Source: Pseudomonas sp. QTF5
GTDB lineage: Bacteria; Pseudomonadota; Gammaproteobacteria; Pseudomonadales; Pseudomonadaceae
NCBI RefSeq assembly: GCF_000512695.2
Contig: NZ_AZRW02000020.1
Location: forward strand, 1-64,000
DNA: 64,000 bases
Direction: 5' to 3'
Shown here: positions 8,572 to 16,498 of the stretch, piece after piece
Position numbering within the stretch: the first letter of the stretch is position 1
Layout: every line of letters begins with the position of its first letter
Position numbers and translations under genes: made by a program
The notes under the pieces: model-generated
What the model was told of the DNA's origin: nothing
Seen by the model: the letters and a program-made list of their open reading frames with translations, nothing else
Database searches by the model: none

Positions 8572-8968
8572 GACGTCCTCGAACCTGATGGTGCGATCTT
8601 CTGATCTTTATGCCCTCACCTTATGCCGAGCAGCCATGGATTCAATGACCACAGTGCTCATTGGCGTTGACGGTCACGCTCAGACGAACGGTAGTCTGCT
8701 ATCGGATAAATCGATTCACGTCACCAAGCTGTCTAGCCAACGGGCGCCCAAGAAGCTGGCCATAAGCCTCATGCCTTTTTAGAAGCAATAAGTTGGCAAT
8801 ACATACGAAATGGATCTAAGCCAATCGTGACGCGGGCCCTAAGGTAAACCTGTACGAAGTTGTCGTCGGGTTTTGCCGAGGCACTCGTTCTACAAGGAAG
8901 TGCAGCGCTCTGTCGTCATGGAGATAGGCAGGCAGGCATCAGGAAATAACAAAAAAGGCGGTCAAGCC
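8572..8968. other. Intergenic stretch upstream of thiolase; nothing recognised
   Basis: About 400 bp divergent between the thiolase operon and a small membrane ORF. No repeat, RNA gene or convincing coding frame was seen. It should hold the thiolase promoter, but no clear -35/-10 pair was identified. Confidence 0.4.
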
Positions 8969-9064
8969 ATGTTCAAGCATTCGAAAGTTCGTCAAGCCGG
9001 GCTCATTCTATTCGCCACTACACTGTTGTTGATTTTGCCGAACCTGACCAAGGTGATTGGCTGA
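8969..9064 (+). CDS. Small single-helix membrane protein (31 aa)
   Basis: A 31-residue frame: a basic N-terminus (MFKHSKVRQ) followed by one hydrophobic helix (GLILFATTLLLILPN) and the tail LTKVIG. The ATG lies 7 nt after AAAGGCGG, an acceptable ribosome binding site. The positive-inside pattern predicts an N-in membrane peptide. No family with known function is recognised; the leucine-rich helix and clean basic-then-hydrophobic layout are unlikely to arise by chance but do not prove expression. Confidence 0.5.
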   Translation: MFKHSKVRQAGLILFATTLLLILPNLTKVIG

Positions 9065-9200
9065 TCGGGCATCAGGGTTTTCATTTCGCCTGATAAAAAT
9101 GTGATTGGCTCGCTACCCGGGTCAGCGTGGCTGTGCCAACCTTTGCGGCACTTCCACGACATGGACGGCGATCACTTGAAAGCGCTCACTCTAGCTCAGC

Positions 9201-9968
9201 ATGCCTCTGTCTGCCGCACAGCTGAGTCTGGAGCTAGGCGCGAGCCCTCGCACCTGGCAGACCGAGCAATTGCTCAAGCATCCTCAGGTTCAGACCATCA
9301 CAATCACTAACGATGTTTCCTACAAACGGGACATGAGCTATCGCGCCGTGCCGTTGGCGGCGTTGCTGACAGGCATCAAACCTGACGATCATCTGCAAGC
9401 CGTTGCCCTGGACGGTTTTGCCGCCGAACTGGCTGCCGCGCCGCTGCTCAATACCCAAGGCGCGCGGGCCTGGTTGGCGATTGAAGACCCGGCCCAGCCG
9501 TGGCCGCCATTGTCAGAGGGCAAGCACAGTGCGGGGCCGTTTTATCTGGTCTGGACCGATCCACAAGCGGGCAATATCAGCCCCGAGCAATGGCCGTTCG
9601 AAGTCGCCAGCATCAAGCGCATGGCCCCGGTGGCCGAGCGTTTCCCTGCCCTGCTGCCCGATCCTGCGCTGAAGGCGGATGATCCGGTGAACAAGGGTTT
9701 TGCGCTGTTTCAGAAAAACTGCCTGGCCTGTCATCGACTCAATGGGGCGGGAGATGCGCAGTTCGGGCCGGACCTGAATATTCCGTTCAACCCGACCGAG
9801 TATTTCGGCGCGGATTTCCTCAAGCGCTACATTCGTGATCCCCAGAGCTTGCGCCAATGGCCGCAGGCGAAGATGCCGGCGTTCGCGACGACGGTGTTGC
9901 CGGACGGGGATCTGGAGTTGTTGGTGGGGTATTTGAAGCATATGGCGGGGCGGAAGGTTAAGCCGTAA
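9201..9968 (+). CDS. c-type cytochrome with broken-looking signal peptide
   Basis: A 255-residue frame with one C-type heme motif CLACH (Cys174-His178) and a likely axial Met near residue 225 (AKMPAFATTVLPDG). The N-terminal half (DVSYKRDMSYRAVPLAALL) resembles the molybdopterin-type oxidoreductase fold without visible cofactor residues. Cytochromes of this kind must be exported, yet the frame begins with MPLSAAQLSLELG, which looks like the end of a signal peptide and cleavage site; upstream in frame there are stops. A plausible beginning (TTG at 9176, KALTLA) lies in another frame, so a single indel near 9195-9200 appears to have broken it. The gene may be non-functional; a sequencing error is the other explanation. 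Redox partner unknown. Confidence 0.7.
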   Translation: MPLSAAQLSLELGASPRTWQTEQLLKHPQVQTITITNDVSYKRDMSYRAVPLAALLTGIKPDDHLQAVALDGFAAELAAAPLLNTQGARAWLAIEDPAQPWPPLSEGKHSAGPFYLVWTDPQAGNISPEQWPFEVASIKRMAPVAERFPALLPDPALKADDPVNKGFALFQKNCLACHRLNGAGDAQFGPDLNIPFNPTEYFGADFLKRYIRDPQSLRQWPQAKMPAFATTVLPDGDLELLVGYLKHMAGRKVKP

Positions 9969-9970
9969 CC

Positions 9971-10083
9971 GATCGTTCCCACGCTCTGCGTGGGAATGCA
10001 GCCCGGGACGCTCTGCGTCCCATCAAGAGCCGAACGCGGAGCGTCCGTTGAGGCATTCCCACGCGGAGCGTGGGAATGATCAG
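9971..10083. repeat. Intergenic inverted repeat (GTTCCCACGCTCTGCGTGGGAATG type)
   Basis: The unit begins with GTTCCCACGCTCTGCGTGGG and ends with CCCACGCGGAGCGTGGGAAT, and has an inner GGGACGCTCTGCGTCCC hairpin. It is a different family from the REP pairs seen elsewhere in the window and is known from fluorescent pseudomonads. It separates the cytochrome gene from the convergent transglutaminase gene. Confidence 0.85.
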
Positions 10084-10092
10084 TGTGTAGGT

Positions 10093-10899
10093 TTACTGCT
10101 GTTGGACGGAGATCGGCACTGGCGTCGGCGACACAAACACCTTCGCATGCATCTGCTCGCACCCACCGCCACGGCGCATGCCGCGCACCGGGCAGGCGTC
10201 CAGGTAATCCAGGCCCACGGCCAATTTCAGGTGACGCTCCGGGCGGGCCAGTTCGTTGGTCACGTCGAAGCTGTACCAGGCGTCATCCAGCCAGGCTTCA
10301 GCCCAGGCGTGACTGGCCAGGTGTTCGCTGTTCTCGCTGTACAGATACCCCGACACATAACGCGAGGGAATGCCCAGGCTGCGGGCGCAGGCGAGAAACG
10401 CATGGGTGTGGTCCTGGCAGACACCGGAACGCCCGGCGAAGGCCTGGGCGGCGCTGGTGTCCACTTCGGTGGAACCCGGCGTGTAGGTCATGTGCTGGTT
10501 CAGGCCATGCATCAAATCGATCAGCGCCGTGCGATCCCGGCGTTGTTTGCACGACTTCTGAGCAAACGCGCGCAGGGCTTCGTCGGCTTCGGTCAGGCGC
10601 GTGAAGCGCAGGAACGGCAGCGCCGACTGGCTTTCATGCTCGGCTTCGCGCAGTTCGTCGATGTCCACCTGCCCTCGGGCGCCGATGATGATTGCCTCGT
10701 GGGGTTCGTCCAGGGTCAGCACATGCAGAATGTTGCCGAACGGATCGAGTTGCGCACGCACCGGGCGTGGCAGGTCGAGCTGCCAGCTGAGCACGTGCTG
10801 GCGCTCGCTGTCGTGGGGGGTCAGTCGCAGGTACTGGATGCTCGCCCGCACCTGATCTTCGTAGTGATAGGTGGTCTCGTGGCTAATGGAAAGTCTCAT
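10093..10899 (-). CDS. Transglutaminase-like family protein
   Basis: A 268-residue protein with an N-terminal beta-rich region and a transglutaminase/protease core. The triad is readable: Cys161 in SGVCQDHTHAFLACAR, His197 in ASHAWAEAWLDD and Asp212 in YSFDVTNELARP. The start at 10899 overlaps the stop of the alpha-E gene by 4 bp (ATGA), which shows translational coupling and rejects the upstream frame to 11238. It is the last gene of the ATP-grasp / alpha-E / transglutaminase cluster, a widely conserved set predicted to be involved in peptide-bond formation or peptide processing. The substrate is not known. Confidence 0.88.
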   Translation of the reverse strand: MRLSISHETTYHYEDQVRASIQYLRLTPHDSERQHVLSWQLDLPRPVRAQLDPFGNILHVLTLDEPHEAIIIGARGQVDIDELREAEHESQSALPFLRFTRLTEADEALRAFAQKSCKQRRDRTALIDLMHGLNQHMTYTPGSTEVDTSAAQAFAGRSGVCQDHTHAFLACARSLGIPSRYVSGYLYSENSEHLASHAWAEAWLDDAWYSFDVTNELARPERHLKLAVGLDYLDACPVRGMRRGGGCEQMHAKVFVSPTPVPISVQQQ

Positions 10900-11846
10900 G
10901 CAGCCTCCAGGTAGGAACTGTGTATGGCGTTGCCCAACTGGCGCACCAGCGGGATGAACTCGGTCAGCCAGGCGTGCAGGCCTTCGTCGAGAATTTCGTT
11001 GATACCGGTGTAGCGCAGGCGCGCATCCATTTCCGCGGCCAGGCGTTGCGCGGGACGGCCGTTGGCCCCCGGCAATTGGGCGAGGATCTGGTCGATTTCT
11101 TCGGTGCAAGCCCGCAGGGAGCGCGGCACGTCGGCGCGCAGCAGCAACAACTCGGCCACATGCCGGGCGCCAGGGGCATCGCGATAGATCTCGGTATAGG
11201 CCTCGAACGACGACAAGGCCCGCAACAAGGCGCTCCACTGGTAATAGGCGTGAGCCGTGCCGTCGCTGACTGCTTCGGCCTGATCGCCGGCCATCTCGTA
11301 ACGGGCGTCGAGCAGGCGCAAGGTGTTGTCAGCCCTTTCGATAAAGGTGCCCAGACGAATGAACCGGAACGCGTCATTACGCATGATCGTGCCGTAGGAC
11401 GCGCCGCGGAACAGGTGGGAACGTTCCTTGATCCACTCACAGAAACGGCTCATGCCGTAGCGACTCAAGCCCTGCTCGGCAATCCCGCGAATTTCCAGCC
11501 AGGTAGAGTTGATGTTTTCCCACATGTCGGCGGTGATTCGCCCACGCACCGCATGGGCGCTGGCCCGTGCAGCACCGAGGCAGCTGTAGATGCTCGCCGG
11601 GTTGGCCGCATCCAAAGCGAAGAAATGCAGCAGCCGTTCGGCATGCAGATCGCCGTGACGCTCCAGGTAATCGTCCAGAGTACCGGTGATCAACAGCGGC
11701 ATGGCGAGTTCGTGCAAACCATCACCACGCCCGTCCTGGGGCATGAGTGACAGCGAATAACTGATGTCGAGCATCCGTGCGAGGTTTTCCGCCCGCTCCA
11801 GGTAACGCGACATCCAATACAGATCCGAGGCAGTTCTACTTAACAT
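10896..11846 (-). CDS. Alpha-E domain-containing protein
   Basis: A 316-residue, almost entirely helical protein matching the alpha-E family (COG2307). The typical opening MLSRTASDLYWMSRYLERAENLARMLD is present in full. No catalytic residues are known for the family; it nearly always sits between a circularly permuted ATP-grasp gene and a transglutaminase gene, as here. It follows GGAAGCCTGCC and is separated from the ATP-grasp gene by 12 bp. A scaffold or substrate-presenting role is only inferred from context. Confidence 0.9.
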   Translation of the reverse strand: MLSRTASDLYWMSRYLERAENLARMLDISYSLSLMPQDGRGDGLHELAMPLLITGTLDDYLERHGDLHAERLLHFFALDAANPASIYSCLGAARASAHAVRGRITADMWENINSTWLEIRGIAEQGLSRYGMSRFCEWIKERSHLFRGASYGTIMRNDAFRFIRLGTFIERADNTLRLLDARYEMAGDQAEAVSDGTAHAYYQWSALLRALSSFEAYTEIYRDAPGARHVAELLLLRADVPRSLRACTEEIDQILAQLPGANGRPAQRLAAEMDARLRYTGINEILDEGLHAWLTEFIPLVRQLGNAIHSSYLEAA

Positions 11847-11858
11847 GGCAGGCTTCCT

Positions 11859-13268
11859 TCAATCCTCGACCACCCAGGTGTCCTTGGTTCCGCCGCCCTG
11901 GGATGAGTTCACCACCAGAGAGCCTTCGCGCAAGGCGACACGGGTCAAACCGCCGGGCACAACCCGGGTTTCGCGGCCAGACAATACAAACGGACGCAGG
12001 TCGATATGGCGTGGAGCGATGCCGTTTTCGACAAAGGTCGGACAGGTCGATAAAGACAACGTCGGTTGGGCGATGTACGCGTGGGGCTTGGCTTTGATCC
12101 GCTCGCGGAACGATTCGATTTCCGCCGCCGTCGCCGCCGGCCCCACCAGCATTCCGTAACCGCCGGAGCCCTGGGTTTCCTTGACCACCAGCTCTGGAAG
12201 ATTGGCCAGCACGTGGGACAGTTCAGAGGGATTACGACACTGCCATGTCGGCACGTTCTTCAGGATCGGCTCTTCATCCAGGTAGAAACGAATCATGTCC
12301 GTGACGAAGGGGTACACCGACTTGTCGTCCGCGACCCCGGTACCGATGGCATTCGCCAGCACCACGTTGCCGGAGCGGTAGGACGACAGCAGCCCTGGCA
12401 CGCCGAGCATCGAATCCGGATTGAACGCCAGCGGATCGAGGAAGGCATCGTCGAGGCGACGGTAGATCACGTCGACGGCTTTCGGCCCGTCCGTGGTGCG
12501 CATGAACACCTTGTCATCGCGCACGAACAGGTCCGCGCCTTCCACCAGTTCAACGCCCATTTCCCGGGCCAGAAACGCATGTTCGAAAAACGCACTGTTG
12601 AAGCGCCCCGGCGTCAGCACCACCACACTCGGGTTGTCGAGCGGACTGGAGCTTTTCAAGGTGTCGAGCAACAGATTCGGATAGTGGTCGATCGGTGCGA
12701 TGCGCTGGGCCGAGAACAACTCGGGGAACAGGCGCATCATCATCTTGCGATCCTCGAGCATGTAGCTCACGCCGCTGGGGGTACGAAGATTGTCTTCGAG
12801 CACGTAGTACGTGCCGTCGCCATCGCGCACCAGGTCGACACCGGAAATGTGCGAATAGATATCGCGGTGCAGATCCAGCCCTTGCATCGCCAACTGGTAT
12901 TGCTCGTTGGCCAGCACTTGCTCGGCCGGGATGATACCGGCCTTGATGATGCGCTGCTCGTGATAGAGGTCGGCAAGGAACATGTTCAATGCCTTGACCC
13001 GTTGAATGCAGCCGCGCTCGACGACCCGCCATTCACTGGCGGGAATACTGCGGGGAATGGTGTCGAAGGGAATCAGGCGCTCTGTCCCCTGCTCATCTCC
13101 ATAGAGCGTGAATGTAATCCCGGCACGATGAAATAACAGATCGGCCTCGCGTCGCCGTTGTGCCAAAAGCTCGTCAGGCGTTTCGGCCAGCCAACGGGCA
13201 AACTCCCGATAATGCGGGCGGACCTGGCCGCCGGCATCGTACATCTCATCAAAATAGGTGCGGATCAT
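11859..13268 (-). CDS. Circularly permuted type 2 ATP-grasp protein
   Basis: A 469-residue protein of the circularly permuted ATP-grasp family (COG2308), predicted ATP-dependent carboxylate-amine ligases. Recognisable blocks are VERGCIQRVKALNMFLADLY near 72-91, DGTYYVLEDNLRTPSG near 145-160, and the ATP-binding glycine-rich LVVKETQGSGGYGMLVGP. The start at 13268 follows ACAAGGAGTACGGC and discards an upstream extension to 13367. It is the first gene of the three-gene operon with alpha-E and transglutaminase partners. The ligase substrate and product are unknown. Confidence 0.9.
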   Translation of the reverse strand: MIRTYFDEMYDAGGQVRPHYREFARWLAETPDELLAQRRREADLLFHRAGITFTLYGDEQGTERLIPFDTIPRSIPASEWRVVERGCIQRVKALNMFLADLYHEQRIIKAGIIPAEQVLANEQYQLAMQGLDLHRDIYSHISGVDLVRDGDGTYYVLEDNLRTPSGVSYMLEDRKMMMRLFPELFSAQRIAPIDHYPNLLLDTLKSSSPLDNPSVVVLTPGRFNSAFFEHAFLAREMGVELVEGADLFVRDDKVFMRTTDGPKAVDVIYRRLDDAFLDPLAFNPDSMLGVPGLLSSYRSGNVVLANAIGTGVADDKSVYPFVTDMIRFYLDEEPILKNVPTWQCRNPSELSHVLANLPELVVKETQGSGGYGMLVGPAATAAEIESFRERIKAKPHAYIAQPTLSLSTCPTFVENGIAPRHIDLRPFVLSGRETRVVPGGLTRVALREGSLVVNSSQGGGTKDTWVVED

Positions 13269-13487
13269 GCCGTACTCCTTGTCACCCGGACATCCAGGCC
13301 TTCGCAAGGCCCGTGCCATCGGCATAAACGCTTTGATATCAATCAGTTGGATATAGGCGCTGCACATACCGCACCAATCCTGTGCGGTAAATACCCCAAC
13401 CTGATCACCCCCGCTTCATGGCGAAGCAATGCTGTCGCCTATCAGCAGCATAGCCAGAGTTGATTTCACTGCCCGGAAGGCGATGCG

Positions 13488-13568
13488 GATAATCCGCGCA
13501 TTCGCAGAAAAGATGACCGAACACTTGCCGAACTTCCCTTTAGCCGCCTGTTTAGGTGGCTTTTTTTT
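13488..13568 (+). ncRNA. Candidate small RNA ending in an orphan terminator
   Basis: A perfect-looking terminator stands on the plus strand between two minus-strand genes, so it cannot end either of them. A promoter-like pair, TTCACT (13465-13470) and GATAAT (13488-13493) with 17 bp spacing, would start a transcript near 13500 of about 70 nt. A 21-codon frame (ATG at 13513) overlaps it but lacks a ribosome binding site. No sRNA family was recognised. Confidence 0.35.
13542..13568 (+). terminator. Orphan plus-strand terminator
   Basis: AGCCGCCT pairs with AGGTGGCT (one G-T pair) around GTTT, followed by eight T. There is no plus-strand gene upstream; see the candidate sRNA. Confidence 0.8.
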
Positions 13569-13651
13569 GCCTGCCTGAAATGTTGTGAATTAAAACGAAA
13601 ACGGCCAACCCAAAGGTCAGCCGTTGCTGAGTGTTGTCACTGTTCATAAGA

Positions 13652-13993
13652 CTATGCGAGTAACCCTCGTACCTCCTGCTTGACGCCCCATCCTTCGATG
13701 ATACCGCCCAGAGGCTCGACCACCGCCTCGAAGTCCTGCTCAAAGTCGCCGATTCCGTCGTAGGTGGCGTACATCACTTTGCTCAGTTCCAGATGCCACG
13801 CGCCGTCGTCGCGCACGCTGATCTGGGCATTCAAGGATTCACCACTGAAATGACCTGCCGCCCTGCGTGCCCGCTCCTCGTCCGGAAAAATGGCGTAGAA
13901 CTCGATGGGATGGAATCGTGAAAAGTCGAAACCGCCTTCTTTCATGCGGCGCAGCACGCTGCTGCTGATGTCTTCTTGATAGGCTGTGCTCAT
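13652..13993 (-). CDS. RraB-family ribonuclease E regulator
   Basis: A 113-residue protein of the RraB family, whose E. coli member binds RNase E and changes its mRNA cleavage. Visible family features are the acidic-rich fold around GGFDFSRFHPIEFYAIFPDE, the AGHFSGESLNAQISVRDDGAWHLEL-like central strands and the C-terminal FEQDFEAVVEPLGGIIEGWG. Size is normal. The start at 13993 follows GAGGGGGACGTTTC, a strong site. It stands alone. Whether it acts on RNase E here is inferred. Confidence 0.8.
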   Translation of the reverse strand: MSTAYQEDISSSVLRRMKEGGFDFSRFHPIEFYAIFPDEERARRAAGHFSGESLNAQISVRDDGAWHLELSKVMYATYDGIGDFEQDFEAVVEPLGGIIEGWGVKQEVRGLLA

Positions 13994-14208
13994 GAAACGT
14001 CCCCCTCAGACTGATGGATAGACTTTCCGTATTCCCTGCACTTTCAACCGATTGGTGAGAGCGATACGGCAACAGAGGTTGCCGACGGGAAGCAAGCATG
14101 TAGCTGACAAGACCAGACCTTAGCGAGTCATTCGCTGATCTCGCTTGCAGAGTAGCCCCTAGATAGAGCTGCTGCCAAGGCCTGGGTATGAATGTGACGA
14201 GAGGTGTA

Positions 14209-14442
14209 TCAGATTGGAGTAATACTGATGATTTCAATGCTGTTCTGGGATTTCAGACTTTTGACGGTCGGATCATCGGTACGCCCCTCCAGATCATTGA
14301 GGTCCAGTTCGGCAGCGACCGGCAAGCGCCGGGCGCGAATGAGTTTGGCGGCTTGCTCGCTATTCGGGCATTCCTCGCACTCGAAGAGCTCGTCCACTGT
14401 TTCACCGTGATCATCCACGAAAGTGATTTTCCACTTTTGCAT
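14209..14442 (-). CDS. Conserved small hypothetical protein
   Basis: A 77-residue acidic protein starting MQKWKITFVDDHGETVDELFE, with a CEEC pair near residues 22-25 and a C-terminal strand EIISITPI. The ATG at 14442 follows ATCGAGGAGGCACCG, a near-perfect ribosome binding site, which decides this start over the longer frame to 14826. The composition looks like a genuine small beta-rich cytoplasmic protein, but no function is recognised. The two cysteines could bind metal; this is speculation. Confidence 0.75.
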   Translation of the reverse strand: MQKWKITFVDDHGETVDELFECEECPNSEQAAKLIRARRLPVAAELDLNDLEGRTDDPTVKSLKSQNSIEIISITPI

Positions 14443-14534
14443 CGGTGCCTCCTCGATAAAACCCATGGATGGGCTTACAAGTATCTGGACTTTTGCCCTG
14501 AGTGATCGTTCAAACGGATTACCGCGTGCAGGCA

Positions 14535-14790
14535 TGAAAAAAACACAGAAACCTGTGTCGCCGAGCCTGTGCGAGGCACCGAACGAAAGGGGCAAAAGCC
14601 CTTGGTTACTTGGGGCTTTTCCAAGTGACCCGCCGTCAGGGCGAAACCCTCGGTGGCCGTTACCGCAGAAACGGATATGTACACCATCAAACTCGGAAAG
14701 ATATGTAGATACCGATCTGCGATAGGACCGCTGCGGTGAGTCTGACTGACCGCAGCGCCTGCATCGCGGGCAAGCCACGCTCCCACAGGT
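14535..14790. repeat. Truncated long Pseudomonas intergenic repeat plus half REP
   Basis: This gene-free stretch contains the pattern, on the minus strand, ACATATCCGTTTCTGCGGTA, then GGGTTTCGCCCTGACGGCGG, GTCACTTGGAAAAGCCCCAA and GTAACCAAGGGCTTTTGCCC, a long repeat widespread in P. fluorescens-group genomes. The copy looks cut short after GGTGCCTCGCACAGGCTCGG. A single half-REP (gcgggcaagccacgctccca) follows at 14767-14786. No gene is called here. Confidence 0.65.
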
Positions 14791-14812
14791 ACAGTGTTGC
14801 TTGCGGGAAAGA

Positions 14813-15004
14813 TCAGATCCGCACATTGCCCCTTGGCCCGGCGATGGCCCAGATGATCAGGCCCAGGACCGGCAGCAGGAGGATCAATAGCACCCAGATG
14901 ATTTTCATCCCGGTCTCGGCGCCACTTTTAAGCACGTTGATGATGGCCCAGATATCCAGGGCAAGAATAATCAGGCCAACCAGGCTGTTGAACGTGGAAC
15001 CCAT
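14813..15004 (-). CDS. PLD nuclease N-terminal domain small membrane protein
   Basis: A 63-residue protein with two hydrophobic helices (LVGLIILALDIWAIINVL and IIWVLLILLLPVLGLIIWAI) and a short polar tail, matching the small stand-alone version of the membrane domain found at the N-terminus of cardiolipin synthases. The start at 15004 follows GGGAGCGTCACC. No catalytic HKD domain is present, so it is probably a stress-related or accessory inner-membrane protein of unknown role. Confidence 0.85.
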   Translation of the reverse strand: MGSTFNSLVGLIILALDIWAIINVLKSGAETGMKIIWVLLILLLPVLGLIIWAIAGPRGNVRI

Positions 15005-15087
15005 GGTGACGCTCCCGAAGAGTGATATGCACTCTTAGGATAGTCGGGCCTTGCGAGGGTTCCGTTTTATTACCGTCCTAGACAGCT

Positions 15088-15618
15088 TCAGACGTGGATC
15101 GCCACTTTCAGGGCTTCCAGGGAGGGCGCGGCGGCGATGCCGACTTCTGTGCACAACTCCAGCACCCGTGGCACGTCGTTACCGTACACCAGCACCACTT
15201 GCAGTTCGTCGTCGAGCAACTGGCTGAAGTTCATCAGCGTGTAACCGCCGTTTTCCTTGTTCATGCTGCTCATCTGCACCTGAATGCGGTTAAGCGCCGT
15301 CAGGGCTTCGGTTTTGGCCAGTTGCTTGGGTTTGATGTTGAAATCGACGCCAGGACCGAACGAAGCGACGATCTGCGCAAACAGGCCCATGTAGGTGTCG
15401 GCCTGGAACAGCACGGTTTCCGGCAAGCTGCCGACGACCACCCACTCGCCCAACGGGATCGGGAAGGTGTCGTCGTAGTTGATGTCCGGATTGGCCGCCA
15501 GAAAAGCCTCTGGATCGGCGTAGGCCTGAGCCGCTTCGTCAGCGACTTTCAGGATTTCGTCCTCGCTCATGCACCCGGAGCTGATTTTGCTGATGAGTTC
15601 GACGAGTGCGGCTTTCAT
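15088..15618 (-). CDS. Conserved hypothetical protein (176 aa)
   Basis: A 176-residue soluble protein: a helical N-terminal part (KAALVELISKISSGCMSEDEI; DEAAQAYADPEAFLAANPD) and a C-terminal alpha/beta part ending ELCTEVGIAAAPSLEALKVAIHV. No signal peptide or membrane segment. The start follows CAGGATCCACCTC. I do not recognise a characterised family. A REP-like unit and the ankyrin gene lie upstream on the same strand; co-transcription is doubtful because of the 236 bp gap. Confidence 0.75.
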   Translation of the reverse strand: MKAALVELISKISSGCMSEDEILKVADEAAQAYADPEAFLAANPDINYDDTFPIPLGEWVVVGSLPETVLFQADTYMGLFAQIVASFGPGVDFNIKPKQLAKTEALTALNRIQVQMSSMNKENGGYTLMNFSQLLDDELQVVLVYGNDVPRVLELCTEVGIAAAPSLEALKVAIHV

Positions 15619-15699
15619 GAGGTGGATCCTGTAGCGAGGGAGATTTGAGGGCGCGAAGGATAGCGCATTCGGAAACGGATTGCGGGACCAGGCATGAAC

Positions 15700-15831
15700 C
15701 TGTAGCGAGGGAGCTTGCTCCCGCTGGGTTGCGAAGCAGCCCCAAAATCAGCCACCGCAGTCGTTCAGATAGACCGCATTCGCCGGGTTTACGACTGCTT
15801 CGCAGCCGAGCGGGAGCAAGCTCCCCCGTCA
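15700..15831. repeat. REP-like inverted pair (GAGGGAGCTTGCTCCCGCT type)
   Basis: TAGCGAGGGAGCTTGCTCCC at the left and GGGAGCAAGCTCCCCCGTCA at the right face each other, with nested GGTTGCGAAGCAGCC / CTGCTTCGCAGCC arms inside. It sits between two minus-strand genes. Confidence 0.8.
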
Positions 15832-15854
15832 CAAAAGCCCCGCAGCCACGAAGG

Positions 15855-16373
15855 TCAGGCCAGGAGTTTCTGCAATTGTGCGGTGGTGTCCACCGCGCCC
15901 ATGGTTTTGGCCGCGTCCAGCGCGGATACACCGTTGGCATCCTTGGCTTTCGGATCGGCGCCTTTGCTGATCAGGTAGTCGACGATTTCGACGCGGTTGA
16001 ACATCGCCGCCATCATCAATGCAGTGCGACCGTCGAAGGATGAACCTTCCACTTGCGCGCCACCTTCCACCAACGCCTTGACCACCGCCAGATCACCCTT
16101 GAAGGCCGCGCCGGCAATCGGGCTCTGGCCGTTGTCGTTGCGGATTTCCGGGTCGGCCTTGTGCTCAAGCAGGACTTTTACCGTCTCGACATGGCCGTGG
16201 TACGCAGCGAGCATCAGCAAGGTGTCGCCCTTGTGGTTGCGCAGGTTCGGCGGCAAGCCCTTGGTCAGCAGCGCAGCCATCATGGCCGCATCGCCCTCGC
16301 GCGCTTTGTTGAACACCTGTTCGGCAAATTCAGAAGCCTCTTCGGGGGTCATCTGGCGGCTTTTGTCTGACAT
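15855..16373 (-). CDS. Ankyrin repeat protein
   Basis: A 172-residue protein with about four ankyrin repeats from residue 25 on: GDTLLMLAAYHGHVETVKVL, GQSPIAGAAFKGDLAVVKAL and GRTALMMAAMFNRVEIVDYL mark three of them. These form protein-binding surfaces. There is no signal peptide, so it is cytoplasmic. The ATG at 16373 (MSDKSRQ) follows TGTGGAGTCCCCA; the in-frame GTG four codons earlier overlaps that ribosome binding site and is less likely. The partner is unknown. Confidence 0.85.
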   Translation of the reverse strand: MSDKSRQMTPEEASEFAEQVFNKAREGDAAMMAALLTKGLPPNLRNHKGDTLLMLAAYHGHVETVKVLLEHKADPEIRNDNGQSPIAGAAFKGDLAVVKALVEGGAQVEGSSFDGRTALMMAAMFNRVEIVDYLISKGADPKAKDANGVSALDAAKTMGAVDTTAQLQKLLA

Positions 16374-16498
16374 TGGGGACTCCACATTCGGTCAATCGGA
16401 AAGCCGATAGTTTCCCGAGCGCTCCGGAACCTGTCACTTGTTTTTTCTCATGGAAGGCCATAGCCACATTCAATAGGAGCCACATTCAATAGCGATAC

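Noticed and set aside
9101..9310. Alternative ORF covering the cytochrome's 5' end
   Set aside because: It ends in low-complexity residues and lies in the frame abandoned by the suspected indel; only its first part near 9176 resembles a signal peptide.
10900..11238. Extension of the transglutaminase frame upstream of 10899
   Set aside because: It overlaps the alpha-E gene almost completely; the 4-bp ATGA overlap and the conserved MRLSISHETTYHY start fix the true beginning.
14475..14826. Minus-strand ORFs between 14475 and 14826
   Set aside because: They read through a known type of long intergenic repeat and a half-REP.
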